Assembly: GCF_006716745.1 (NCBI RefSeq)
Contig: NZ_VFPP01000001.1
Span: 3,658,001-3,722,000 of the forward strand
From: Saccharothrix saharensis
GTDB taxonomy: Bacteria; Actinomycetota; Actinomycetes; Mycobacteriales; Pseudonocardiaceae
DNA length: 64,000 nucleotides
Direction of reading: 5' to 3'
Made by a program: the position numbers and the translations under genes. The notes under the pieces are model-generated. The model had not been told where the DNA came from. It was given only the letters and a program-made list of their open reading frames with translations, and did no database searches. Shown piece after piece: positions 17,802 through 26,056 of the stretch (within the stretch, counting starts at the first letter, position 1; each line of letters starts with the position of its first letter).

Positions 17802-19214
17802 ATGAGGAGAACGTTCGCAGGTGTGGTGGGCGCGGTCGGGTTGGTCGCCGCGCTCGCCGTCGCGCCGGGGGTCGCGCAGGCCGCCGGGACCGGGGTGTCG
17901 TGGGTGGACTGCGGTGACGGGCTGCAGTGCGGTGAGGTGACCGTGCCGGCGGACTGGGGCAGGCCGCGCGGTGCCCGGGTGTCGCTGGGCGTGGCCCGGC
18001 TGCCCGCGCAGGACCAGGCGACGAAGAAGGGCGTCCTGTTCGTCAACCTCGGCGGGCCGGCGCAGCAGATCTCGGTGCTGCGCGTCGCCAAGGGCGCGTT
18101 CACCGACCTGACCCGGTGGTTCGACGTGGTCGTGTCGGACCCGCGCGGGTTCGAGGCGAGTGCCGGCATCGCGTGCCCGTACCCGGCGCCGCTGCCGGAG
18201 AACCTGGAGTGGGCTTCCCCGGACCGGGCCACCTACGAGCGGTACCGGACGGCGAACCACCGGTTCGGTGTCGACTGCGGGCGGGTCGCCGCCGGACCGC
18301 TGGCCGGTCACCTCGACTCGGGGCAGGTCGCGCACGACATGGACGCCATCCGGGTCGCGCTCGGGCAGGAGCGGCTGAACTACTACGGCAACTCCTACGG
18401 CACGGTGTTCGCGCAGGCGTACGCGCGGCTCTTCCCGACGCGGATCGGGAGGATGTACCTGGACAGCGTGCTGGACCACACCCGTCGGTCGTGGACGGAC
18501 TGGCTGCTGCCGCGGGCGCGGACCATGGAGCGCAACATGGTCCGGTTCGCGCAGTGGTGCGACGCGGACGCGGCCTGCGCGCTGCACGGGCGTGACGTGC
18601 TGAAGACGTGGGACGAGGTGCTCGCACGGGCCGCGCGCGAGCCGATCCCGGCCGGCGACCGGACGGTGAACGCGTCCCGGATCGCGTCGCGGACCAACCC
18701 CGCCTACGAGGAGGAGTGGGCCGCCCTGGCGCTGGCCATCGCCGAGGCGCACGCGGGCGACGCGACGCGGTTCGCCGAGCAGCCCGCCGGCGGGCGTGAC
18801 CCGGACCTGTCCCGGATCGCGTTCTGCGCCGACTTCCCGTACCCCTCCGACTACCGGGTGCTGAAGTCGTGGGAGGACGGGTTGCGCCGCGTCACGCCCC
18901 ACATCGGGTGGGTCGCGACGTGGCCGATGGCCTACCACTGCGCGGGCCTGCCCGACACCGGCACGTACCCGCCGCACCGGCTGCGCGTCTCCGGGCTGGG
19001 GCCGGTGCTGGTCGCCAGTGGCGAGCACGACTCCACCACGCCGCCGGAGGACGCGCGGCGGGTGGTGGCACAGCTCGGGAACGCGCGGTACCTGCCGGTG
19101 CAGGGCGGGCACGCGCTGTACTTGAGCGGCCACCCGTGCGTCCGGGAGCACGTCCACCGGTACCTGGTCGACGGCGTGCTGCCGCCGGACGGGACGGCGT
19201 GCGGCGTTGCGTAG
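17802..19214 (+). CDS. Secreted alpha/beta hydrolase, TAP-like (tripeptidyl aminopeptidase family)
   Basis: 470 residues. A signal peptide (MRRTFAGVVGAVGLVAALAV, cleavage near AQA-AG) directs export. The alpha/beta-hydrolase core has an oxyanion segment FVNLGGPAQQ, nucleophile elbow YGNSYGTVFA, and a late VLVASGEHDSTTP plus QGGHALY that supply Asp and His. Cys residues in the lid (CDADAACALHG) and at the C-terminal end fit the TAP-like C-terminal domain. Streptomyces relatives remove tripeptides from secreted proteins. The ATG at 17802 is chosen because the longer frame would put extra polar residues before the signal peptide. Three bp precede the next gene, a kinase. Confidence 0.88.
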   Translation: MRRTFAGVVGAVGLVAALAVAPGVAQAAGTGVSWVDCGDGLQCGEVTVPADWGRPRGARVSLGVARLPAQDQATKKGVLFVNLGGPAQQISVLRVAKGAFTDLTRWFDVVVSDPRGFEASAGIACPYPAPLPENLEWASPDRATYERYRTANHRFGVDCGRVAAGPLAGHLDSGQVAHDMDAIRVALGQERLNYYGNSYGTVFAQAYARLFPTRIGRMYLDSVLDHTRRSWTDWLLPRARTMERNMVRFAQWCDADAACALHGRDVLKTWDEVLARAAREPIPAGDRTVNASRIASRTNPAYEEEWAALALAIAEAHAGDATRFAEQPAGGRDPDLSRIAFCADFPYPSDYRVLKSWEDGLRRVTPHIGWVATWPMAYHCAGLPDTGTYPPHRLRVSGLGPVLVASGEHDSTTPPEDARRVVAQLGNARYLPVQGGHALYLSGHPCVREHVHRYLVDGVLPPDGTACGVA

Positions 19215-19217
19215 ACG

Positions 19218-20321
19218 ATGGTCCGCGTGAAGTCCCTGCGGGAAGTCCTGCTCGTCGTCGGCGTCACGGCGGCGTTGGTGCTCCTGGCGCGGTGGGAGGG
19301 GCGGGGCGGACCGCCGCAGGGGCTGGGGCTGCTGGTCGGCTCCAGCCTCTGCGTCACCCTGCCGCTGCTGCTGCGGCACGTGCTGCCGTTGACGTCGGCG
19401 GTGCTGTCGGCGGTGGTGGGCTTGGGCGGGATCGGGTTCCTGCCCGCGTGGCCGGGGATGCTGGTCACCATGGGCGCGTTCTGCGCGGCCGTGTACCACC
19501 GCGAGCGCGGACCGGGGCTGGTGCTCGCGGTGTGCGGGTGCTGGGTGCTGGTCAGCGCGGTGATCGCGGGCAGCCCCGTGCAGGTGTTCACCGTGACGGA
19601 CCTGGTGGTGATGGGCGTCGCGCCGGTGGCGACCGGGTACGCGTTGCGGCTGCACCGGGAACGGGCGGAGCAGGCGTTGCGGGTGCAGCGGGCGGAGGCC
19701 GACCGGGCGTCGGCCGAGGAACGGGCGCGGCTGGCCCGGGACGTGCACGACAGCGTCGGCCACCACCTCACCGCGATCCGGATGCAGGCCACGGCCGTGC
19801 GGCGGGTGCTGGGCGGCGAGTCCTCGATCGCCGACCGGGCGTTGGGCACCATCGCGGACCTGTCGTCGTCCGCGTTGGACGAGGTGCGGGGCTTGTTGAG
19901 CACGCTGCGGGACGTGCCGGCCGGGGCCGGGTTGGCGGAGCTGGACCGGCTGGTCGGGCGGCTGTCCGGGCCGGATCGGCGGATCGCGGTGACGTGGTCC
20001 GGCCAGGCCGAGCGGGCGGTGCCGGCGGACGTCGACCAGGCGGCCTACCGGGTGGTGCAGGAGGCGTTGACCAACGTGGTCCGGCACTCCGGCGCGGGCG
20101 AGGTGGACGTGCGGCTGCACCGGGACCGGGACCGGCTGGTCGTGACCGTCGTGGACGACGGGCCGGTGGTGGGTTCCCGGGAGTCGGAGGGGCTGGAGGG
20201 GCAGGGGATCCGGGGGATGCGCGAGCGGGTGCGTCAGCTCGGTGGCACGCTCACCGCCGGGCCGCGTGAGCCGGGTGGGTGGCGCGTGCGGGCCGAGCTG
20301 CCGACGGGAGGGACGGCGTAG
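19218..20321 (+). CDS. NarL-family sensor histidine kinase
   Basis: 367 residues. Four to five hydrophobic helices (about 8-140), then a coiled linker rich in Glu/Arg/Ala, the phospho-acceptor helix ARLARDVHDSVGHHLTAIR, N-box QEALTNVVRHSG, G1 VVDDGPV and GIRGMRERVRQLGG. No periplasmic sensor domain is visible, so it may sense a membrane signal. It lies 3 bp after the secreted hydrolase gene and overlaps its response regulator by 1 nt (TAGTG), so all three may be co-expressed. Confidence 0.93.
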   Translation: MVRVKSLREVLLVVGVTAALVLLARWEGRGGPPQGLGLLVGSSLCVTLPLLLRHVLPLTSAVLSAVVGLGGIGFLPAWPGMLVTMGAFCAAVYHRERGPGLVLAVCGCWVLVSAVIAGSPVQVFTVTDLVVMGVAPVATGYALRLHRERAEQALRVQRAEADRASAEERARLARDVHDSVGHHLTAIRMQATAVRRVLGGESSIADRALGTIADLSSSALDEVRGLLSTLRDVPAGAGLAELDRLVGRLSGPDRRIAVTWSGQAERAVPADVDQAAYRVVQEALTNVVRHSGAGEVDVRLHRDRDRLVVTVVDDGPVVGSRESEGLEGQGIRGMRERVRQLGGTLTAGPREPGGWRVRAELPTGGTA

Positions 20322-21034
20322 TGGCGATCCGGGTGGTCGTCGCCGACGACCAGGCGGCGGTGCGGGAAGCGCTGCGGATGGTGCTGGACGGCGAGCCGGA
20401 CATCGAGGTGGTCGGGGAGGCGGCGAGCGGCGCGGAGGCCGTGCACGTGACGCTGGTCCGGCGGCCGGACGTGGTGGTGATGGACCTGCGGATGCCCCAC
20501 GGCGACGGGATCGCGGCGATCACCCGGCTCAGCGGGGCCCGGCCGGAGATCTCGGCGCCGGAGATCTCGGCGCCGGAGGTCCCGGCGCCGGAGGTCCCGG
20601 CGCCGAGGATCCTGGCGCCGAAGATCCTGGCGCTGACGACGTTCGACGTGGACGAGTACCTGTTCGGCGCGTTGGCGGCGGGCGCGGGCGGGTTCTTGTT
20701 GAAGGACAGCGATCCCGCGTTGTTGTTGGAGGCGGTGCGCGGGCTGCACGAAGGGCGGGGGTTGATCGACCCCAAGGTCACGGGACGGCTCATCGCCCGG
20801 TTCGCCCAGCTGTCACCCCGGCCGGCGCCCAGCCGGGTCGACCAGCTCACCGCGCGGGAGCGGGAGGTGCTGGCGCACGTGGTGCGGGGGTTGAGCAACG
20901 CGGAGATCGCCGGTGCGCTCACCATCGAGGAGGGCACGGTGAAGACGCACGTGGCCCGCATCCTCACCAAGCTCGGCCTGCGCACACGGGTGCACGCGGT
21001 GATCTACGCATACGAGCACGGCCTCGCCCAATAG
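20321..21034 (+). CDS. LuxR-type response regulator with a pentapeptide repeat insertion
   Basis: 237 residues, longer than the usual 215-220. The receiver domain has VVVADDQAAV, the phospho-acceptor Asp in VVMDLRMPHGDG, LTTFD and FLLKDSD; the LuxR domain has LTAREREVLAHVVRGLS and GTVKTHVARILTKLG. Between helix 3 and strand 4 there is an insertion of six five-residue units (PEISA, PEISA, PEVPA, PEVPA, PRILA, PKILA) encoded by a 15-bp DNA repeat. The insertion keeps the frame and precedes LTTFD directly. Start is GTG at 20321, overlapping the kinase stop. Confidence 0.92.
   Translation: MAIRVVVADDQAAVREALRMVLDGEPDIEVVGEAASGAEAVHVTLVRRPDVVVMDLRMPHGDGIAAITRLSGARPEISAPEISAPEVPAPEVPAPRILAPKILALTTFDVDEYLFGALAAGAGGFLLKDSDPALLLEAVRGLHEGRGLIDPKVTGRLIARFAQLSPRPAPSRVDQLTAREREVLAHVVRGLSNAEIAGALTIEEGTVKTHVARILTKLGLRTRVHAVIYAYEHGLAQ
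20543..20632 (+). repeat. Six-copy 15-bp in-frame tandem repeat inside a response regulator
   Basis: Six 15-bp units with core CCGGAGATCTCGGCG. Units 1-2 are identical, 3-4 are identical (CCGGAGGTCCCGGCG), and 5-6 differ at one base (CCGAGGATCCTGGCG, CCGAAGATCCTGGCG). The pairwise identity suggests duplication in steps. Because the unit is a multiple of three, copy number can change without shifting the frame. Confidence 0.93.
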
Positions 21035-21043
21035 GGTCAACCG

Positions 21044-21661
21044 GTGCCCATCGCATTCGACACGACCGGCCTCCGCCGGCACGACCGGACCACCTGGGTG
21101 GACCCCGCGACCGGCGACCAGGTCAGCCTCACGTACTCCGACCTGGTGCCGGACCTGCCCGCGTCGTGGGACGACCTGCCGGAGCTGCGGCACGACCTGG
21201 CCGTCACCACCGGCGAGGTCGGGTGCCTGATCGAGGCGCACCACGTGCGGCTGGGCGACGTGCCCGCGTTGTTCCGGGTGGTGAAGGTGCCGCTGCCGGA
21301 CCAGCCGTCGGGGCAGGTGTTCATCGGCTCGTTCACCGTGCCCAAGGCGGGGAGCAGCGCCGTGCTCGAACTCCAGGCGGCGGAGCGGGGGCGGACCGGG
21401 ATGCGGGAGGCCGTGCTGGTGGCGCAGCTCGGGTTCGACGGGTGGGTGCTGCCGCACCCGTACGCGCCGGAGGTGCGGGGGCGACTGCCGTTCCACAGGG
21501 GCGACGACCCGCGTTACGACGCTCAGTTCGCCGACCACCCGCTGTCCCGCGTCCGGGCTTGGGCGCACCACGTCGTCCGCACCGCGCGGGTCGACCCGGC
21601 GTTCGCCGCCCTGCCGCCGTTCTCGCCGGGTGCGGCGGGACCTGACCTTCACCTCCCCTAA
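21044..21661 (+). CDS. Conserved-looking protein of unknown function
   Basis: 205 residues, no signal peptide or membrane segment. The central part (EVGCLIEAHHVRLGDVPALFRVVKVPLPDQ, then GQVFIGSFTVPKAGSSAVLEL) looks like a beta-rich domain, followed by a tail with LPFHRGDDPRYDAQFADHPLSRVRAWAHHV. I do not recognise the family. The GTG at 21044 lies 9 bp after the response-regulator stop, so it may be the last gene of that operon. A large hairpin directly after its stop probably ends transcription. Confidence 0.7.
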   Translation: MPIAFDTTGLRRHDRTTWVDPATGDQVSLTYSDLVPDLPASWDDLPELRHDLAVTTGEVGCLIEAHHVRLGDVPALFRVVKVPLPDQPSGQVFIGSFTVPKAGSSAVLELQAAERGRTGMREAVLVAQLGFDGWVLPHPYAPEVRGRLPFHRGDDPRYDAQFADHPLSRVRAWAHHVVRTARVDPAFAALPPFSPGAAGPDLHLP

Positions 21662-21663
21662 CC

Positions 21664-21804
21664 CGAGAGTCGAACACTCAGGTCCCGAGAGTCCTACGTT
21701 CAGGACCCGTGAGTTCAACGTTCGCGCCACACACCGTTAGGCGTGAGCGTTGAATTCAGGGGTCCTGAACGTTCGACTCTCGAGACCTGAGCGTTCGACT
21801 CTCG
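21664..21804. repeat. 141-bp composite inverted repeat
   Basis: Two arms of about 65 bp, each built from three degenerate 20-24 bp units. The outer arms are CGAGAGTCGAACACTCAGGT (from 21664) and its near-complement ending at 21804, 20 of 21 positions matching including the next base. Inner units pair CGAGAGTCCTACGTTCAGGA with a copy of TCCTGAACGTTCGACTCTCG, then GTGAGTTCAACG with CGTTGAATTC. The loop is near CACACACCGTTAG. It starts 3 bp after a stop codon. It may be a terminator or a dispersed intergenic element; the rest of this 323-bp gap (to 21984) holds nothing else I can name. Confidence 0.85.
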
Positions 21805-21984
21805 CGGGTGGGTTTGGGTGAGTCGGGGGTGGCGTGAGACCGTGGAGGCGCACAGCCCGCGTTCGGGCTGGTAGATCACGGTTCACGCAGCCGGCCCCGG
21901 GGCACCGACCGGGCCGAGTGGACGCTCCACCGCTCCCACCCCGCGGCACCGCGGGTTCCACGGCATCGACGTCCACGCCACCGC

Positions 21985-23217
21985 GTGGCGGGCGCGGCCG
22001 TCCCGACTCACCCCCCACGGGAGCACGCCATCAGCATCTCCACTCCGCTGCCGCCCGTCGTCGGCGCACCTCGCATGCTCACCGACGTGTACGGACCCGG
22101 CGTCGCCGTCTGCGCGCGCCCGGCCGCCGGCGACCACCGGCACCGCAACACCGTCGACGCGCTCTCCGCCCGCCCGATCGCGGTCGCCGGCGGCGCACCG
22201 GTCATCTGCAGCGCGGGTGGCACGGACCCGGAGCTCCTGGCACAGCTGCACGAGGGCGGCCTGCCGGTCGGCGACGACCTGCGCGACTTCCGCGACGAGG
22301 CCGGGTTCGCCGCCCGCCTCACCGAGGCGGTGGCCGACGGCCTGCCGATCTCGATGGAGTACCCCCACCCGACCGCGCTGTGCCCCGACGACCGCGTGGT
22401 CAAGACCGCCCGCCTGGTCGGCTACCTGAACAACAAGGCCACCATCAGCACGTTCGTCGACCCGCGCTTCCACGCGCGCCGCAGCGTGGTCACCCGTGCG
22501 GACCTGGCCGAAGCCGCGCCGGCGGCGACGTCCTGGGTCCTCAAGGCCGCCACCGACGACGCGCACGGCGGCAGCCTCGACGTCTACCTGCACGAGGCGG
22601 GCGAACGGGTCGCGTTCCCGGCGTTCACCGACGTGCTCGGCGAGTTCGTGATCGAGGAGTACTTGCAGCTCACGCGCAACTGGGGCGTGCAGCTCTACGT
22701 CGCACCGGACGCCGTCGCCCGCCTGCTCGCCGTCACCGAACAGCGCGTCGACGACACCGGCGTGTACGTCGGCGGCCGGTTCGGCCCGGTCAGCCCGCCG
22801 CCGGCGGACCTGCTCGCGGAGTGCCTGGCGATCACCCAGCGCGCCGCCGACCTCGGCTACCGCGGCCTGTGCAGCCTGGACTGCGCCGAGACGGCGGACG
22901 GGCGGCTGGTCATGCTCGACCTGAACTTCCGGATCACGAGCGGCTCGATCCCGCTGCTCGCGCTCCAATCGGCCCGCCCCGACGCGCTCGACGGCTACGC
23001 CGAGTCGGTGAAGCTGACGGCCGCCACCCCGCTGGCCGACCTGCTCGCCCACGTCCGCCCCGCCCTGGACGCGGGCGGCGTGCTGATCACCTCCGGCCAC
23101 GACACCACCCGCACCGACAACCCCGTCGTGCTCAGCACCCTCCAACTGCTGGTCCACGGCGACGACCCGGACGACGTCACGGCCCGCCGCAGGGCGCTGA
23201 CGTCGTTCACGCGCTAG
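21985..23217 (+). CDS. ATP-grasp family ligase
   Basis: Up to 410 residues. The ATP-grasp core is visible from about residue 170: SWVLKAATDDAHGGSLDVYL (lysine and glycine-rich loop), FVIEEYLQL (adenine-hinge-like), and LCSLDCAETADGRLVMLDLN with the Mg-binding Asp/Asn pair and RITSG. Such enzymes join a carboxylate to an amine or thiol through an acyl phosphate; the substrates are unknown. The start is unsure. GTG 21985 has no clear ribosome site; a GGGAG sits 6 nt before an in-frame ATC at 22030, and the first ATG is at 22075 (MLTDVYG). No obvious partner genes flank it. Confidence 0.82.
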   Translation: MAGAAVPTHPPREHAISISTPLPPVVGAPRMLTDVYGPGVAVCARPAAGDHRHRNTVDALSARPIAVAGGAPVICSAGGTDPELLAQLHEGGLPVGDDLRDFRDEAGFAARLTEAVADGLPISMEYPHPTALCPDDRVVKTARLVGYLNNKATISTFVDPRFHARRSVVTRADLAEAAPAATSWVLKAATDDAHGGSLDVYLHEAGERVAFPAFTDVLGEFVIEEYLQLTRNWGVQLYVAPDAVARLLAVTEQRVDDTGVYVGGRFGPVSPPPADLLAECLAITQRAADLGYRGLCSLDCAETADGRLVMLDLNFRITSGSIPLLALQSARPDALDGYAESVKLTAATPLADLLAHVRPALDAGGVLITSGHDTTRTDNPVVLSTLQLLVHGDDPDDVTARRRALTSFTR

Positions 23218-23262
23218 GAGCCGCGCCGCGTGACCTGCGGGCGGGGTGCTGCTCCGCGAGCG

Positions 23263-24285
23263 CTAGGTCGAGGCGCGGACGACCAGTTCGGTCGGCAGGA
23301 TGGAGGCGGCCGGTGGTTCGCCACGGACCTGTTCCAGCAGGAGGCGCACCATTTCGCGGGTGATGCGCTGGAACGGTTGGCGCACCGTGGTCAGGGCGGG
23401 GCGGGTGGAGGTGGCGATGCTGGAGTCGTCGAAGCCGCCCACGGCGACGTCCTCCGGCACGCGGCGGCCCGAGTCGTGCAGGACGTTCAGCGCGCCGGCG
23501 GCCATCAGGTCGGACGCCACGAACACCGCGTCCAGGTCCGGGGCCCGCTCCAGCAGGGTGGACATGGCCGCCTCACCGCCCGCGCGGCTGTAGTCGCCGT
23601 GCGCGATCAGGTCCGGGCTGGCGTCGGACCCCAGCACGTCCCGGTAGCCGGCGAGGCGTTCGACGCCGCCGGGCGTGTCGGGCGGACCGGTGATGGTGGC
23701 GATGCGCCGACGGCCGCGCGACCGCAGGTGCTCGACCATCAGCCGCGCGCCGGAACGGTCGTCGGCGGCGGCGTAGGCGACCTGGCCCTCGTGGCCGATC
23801 GGCTTGCCGCAGGCCACGACGGGGATGCCCGAGTCGCGCAGCTCCTCCAGCAGGGGGTTGCCGGTGTGCGACGACACCAGCAGCACGCCGTCCACGTGAC
23901 CGGCGGCGATGAAGCGGCTCGTGCGCTTGCGCTCCACCTCGGTGCTGGCGGTCATGAGCAGCACGGGCACGTCGACCTCGGCGAGCTCCTGGGTGCAGCC
24001 CTGGAGCAGGATGCTGAAGTTCGGGTCCTCGAACAGCCGCTGCTGCGGCTCGGTGAGCACGAACGCCACGGAGTGCGCGCGCTGGGTGACGAGGCTGCGC
24101 GCGGCCGGGTTGGCGACGTAACCCGTGGTCCGCACGGCCTTCAGCACGGCCTCCAGCGCCGTGGGGCTGACGTTGCGGCCGCCGTTGAGCGCGCGCGACA
24201 CCGTGCCGCGGGACACGCCCGCGGCAGCCGCCACGTCGTGGATGGTCGGCCGGTGCCGCGCCGCCTTGCTGCGCTCGACGCTCAT
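23263..24285 (-). CDS. LacI-family transcriptional repressor of the sugar importer
   Basis: 340 residues. The N-terminal helix-turn-helix is TIHDVAAAAGVSRGTVSRAL with hinge NPAARSL, followed by a periplasmic-binding-like effector domain ending in DVAVGGFDDSSIATSTRPAL and TTVRQPFQRITREMV. It starts 7 bp after the MalG-type permease gene and so is probably the last gene of the importer operon. It most likely binds the two palindromes in 27393-27496 and is released by a sugar, presumably galactose-containing given the divergent GH42 gene. Confidence 0.93.
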   Translation of the reverse strand: MSVERSKAARHRPTIHDVAAAAGVSRGTVSRALNGGRNVSPTALEAVLKAVRTTGYVANPAARSLVTQRAHSVAFVLTEPQQRLFEDPNFSILLQGCTQELAEVDVPVLLMTASTEVERKRTSRFIAAGHVDGVLLVSSHTGNPLLEELRDSGIPVVACGKPIGHEGQVAYAAADDRSGARLMVEHLRSRGRRRIATITGPPDTPGGVERLAGYRDVLGSDASPDLIAHGDYSRAGGEAAMSTLLERAPDLDAVFVASDLMAAGALNVLHDSGRRVPEDVAVGGFDDSSIATSTRPALTTVRQPFQRITREMVRLLLEQVRGEPPAASILPTELVVRAST

Positions 24286-24292
24286 GACTCCC

Positions 24293-25126
24293 TCATGCCT
24301 TCACCGCTCCGGAGAGCAAGTCGATGCGCCAGTATCGCTGCAACGTGAGGAACAGCGCGATCAAGGGCAGCACCGACACCAGCGAACCGGTGACGACGAG
24401 GGTGTACAGCGCGGGTGTGGTGTTGCCCTGCTTGAGCATCGTGTACAGCCCCAGCGTGACCGGGAACTTCCCGTCGTCGCCGAGCATGATGTAGGGCAGC
24501 ATGAAGTTGTTCCAGATCGACACGAACTGGAACAGGAACACCGTGACCAGGCCCGGGACCATCATCGGCAGCGCGATGGAGCCCAGGATGCGCGCCTCGC
24601 CCGCCCCGTCCGTGCGGGCCGCCTCGACCACCTCCTCCGGCACGGACGCGGCCGCGTAGATGCGGGCCAGGTAGATGCCGTACGGGCTGATCACGCTCGG
24701 CAGCAGCACGGACAGGTAGGTGTCGGTCAGGCCCACCTTCGCCAGCAGCAGGTACTGCGGGACGGCCAGCACCACGGCGGGCACGAGCACGCCCGCGATC
24801 AAGGCGTTGAAGATCAACGCCCGCCCCCGGAACGCGTACTTGGCCAGCGCGTACCCGGTCACGCCCGACAACGCCGCCGACAGCAGCGCGCCCAGCCCCG
24901 CGTACAGCGCCGAGTTCGCCATCCACCGCCAGAACACGCCACCGCGGTAGCCGTTCAGCTCGGCCAGGTTCGCCACCAGCGACGACCCGACCGACAACGT
25001 CGTCGTGGAGAACAGCTCACCGGTGCTCTTCGTCGCCGCGACCAGCACCCACGCCACCGGGAACAGGCAGTACACCGCACCCAGGAGCAGCACGAACGTC
25101 GGCAGGCCACCCAGCCGCACCCTCAC
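24293..25126 (-). CDS. Sugar ABC transporter permease (MalG type)
   Basis: 277 residues, six hydrophobic helices. The EAA loop that contacts the ATPase reads EEVVEAARTDGAGEARILGS followed by IALPMMVPGL. NNFMLPYIML and the C-terminal helix are typical of the CUT1 family. The GTG at 25126 overlaps the MalF-type gene by 4 nt. It forms the inner-membrane channel with the neighbouring permease; no ATPase gene is in the operon, so a shared MsiK-like ATPase encoded elsewhere is probable, as is known for actinomycete sugar importers. Confidence 0.93.
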   Translation of the reverse strand: MRVRLGGLPTFVLLLGAVYCLFPVAWVLVAATKSTGELFSTTTLSVGSSLVANLAELNGYRGGVFWRWMANSALYAGLGALLSAALSGVTGYALAKYAFRGRALIFNALIAGVLVPAVVLAVPQYLLLAKVGLTDTYLSVLLPSVISPYGIYLARIYAAASVPEEVVEAARTDGAGEARILGSIALPMMVPGLVTVFLFQFVSIWNNFMLPYIMLGDDGKFPVTLGLYTMLKQGNTTPALYTLVVTGSLVSVLPLIALFLTLQRYWRIDLLSGAVKA

Positions 25127-26052
25127 CGCTCACCCCCGAACGCCCGCGACCGCGTCACCCGCAGCAGCCCGAACGAGATCACGAACATCACCGACGCGAT
25201 CAGCACCGACGTGGCGGCGGCGGAGTAGAGGTCACCTCGGCCGAACGCGTCCTGGTAGACCTTCATCAACGGCGTCCAGGTGAGCGAGAGCGAGTTGGTC
25301 AGCGGCGCCAGCGTGGTCGGCTCGGCGAACACCTGCAGCGTCGCGATGATCGAGAACAACGACGTCAGCACGAGCGCGGGCGCGAGCAGCGGGATCTTGA
25401 TCCGCACCGCGACCTGCCACGGCGTGCAGCCGTCGATCCGGGCCGCCTCGTACAGGTCGCGCGGGATGGACCGCAGCGCGGTGTGGAGGACGACCATGTT
25501 GTAGCCGACACCGCCCCACACCGCGATGTTGGCCAGCGCGAAGTAGATGCCGGTCGGCGACAGCAGGTCCACCCCCGGCATCGACAGCTCGCGCAGCAGC
25601 TGGTTGAGCGGGCTGGTGCCGGGCAGGTACAGGAAGCCCCAGAGCAGCGACGCGATCACGCCCGGGATCGCGTACGGCAGGAAGATGGCGATCCGGCTGA
25701 ACCCGCGGGCCCGCACCCGGTCCTCGTCCAGCAGCAGCGCGAACACCAGGGCCAGGCCCAGCATCGTCGGCACGAGGATCGCGCCGTAGCCGAGCACCCG
25801 CAACGCGCCCGCGCCCAACTCGGAGTCGGTGAGCGCGCGCACGTAGTTGTCCAGCCCCACGAACACCTCGGAGCGGCTGCCCCTGCCCAGCCCGAGGCCC
25901 CTGACCTCGGTGCGGAACAGGCTCAGGTACACCGTGTAGGCGATCGGCAGCGCGAACACCAGCACGAACAGCACCACCGCCGGGGCCACGAAGGCGTACG
26001 GCGCCACCCTGGGCGCCGCACCACCCCGCGCGGTCACACGCGTCGACGCCAC
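25123..26052 (-). CDS. Sugar ABC transporter permease (MalF type)
   Basis: About 310 residues with six hydrophobic helices. The EAA-loop region reads IPRDLYEAARIDGCTPWQVA followed by VRIKIPLLAPAL. The N-terminal helix is APYAFVAPAVVLFVLVFALP. I give GTG 26052 (VASTRV), 4 bp after the binding-protein stop; a TTG at 26067 would give a 314-residue product overlapping it by 11 nt. Partner of the MalG-type permease; both are translated as one unit with the lipoprotein gene. Confidence 0.9.
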   Translation of the reverse strand: MASTRVTARGGAAPRVAPYAFVAPAVVLFVLVFALPIAYTVYLSLFRTEVRGLGLGRGSRSEVFVGLDNYVRALTDSELGAGALRVLGYGAILVPTMLGLALVFALLLDEDRVRARGFSRIAIFLPYAIPGVIASLLWGFLYLPGTSPLNQLLRELSMPGVDLLSPTGIYFALANIAVWGGVGYNMVVLHTALRSIPRDLYEAARIDGCTPWQVAVRIKIPLLAPALVLTSLFSIIATLQVFAEPTTLAPLTNSLSLTWTPLMKVYQDAFGRGDLYSAAATSVLIASVMFVISFGLLRVTRSRAFGGER

Positions 26053-26056
26053 GGGC

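Noticed and set aside
17616..20120. 834-codon minus-strand frame across the hydrolase and kinase genes
   Set aside because: Composition rich in His/Arg/Pro without domains; both plus-strand genes have catalytic motifs.
20543..20632. The repeat as a sequencing artefact
   Set aside because: Units differ in a stepwise pattern and keep the frame, which random error would not do; still worth a read-level check.
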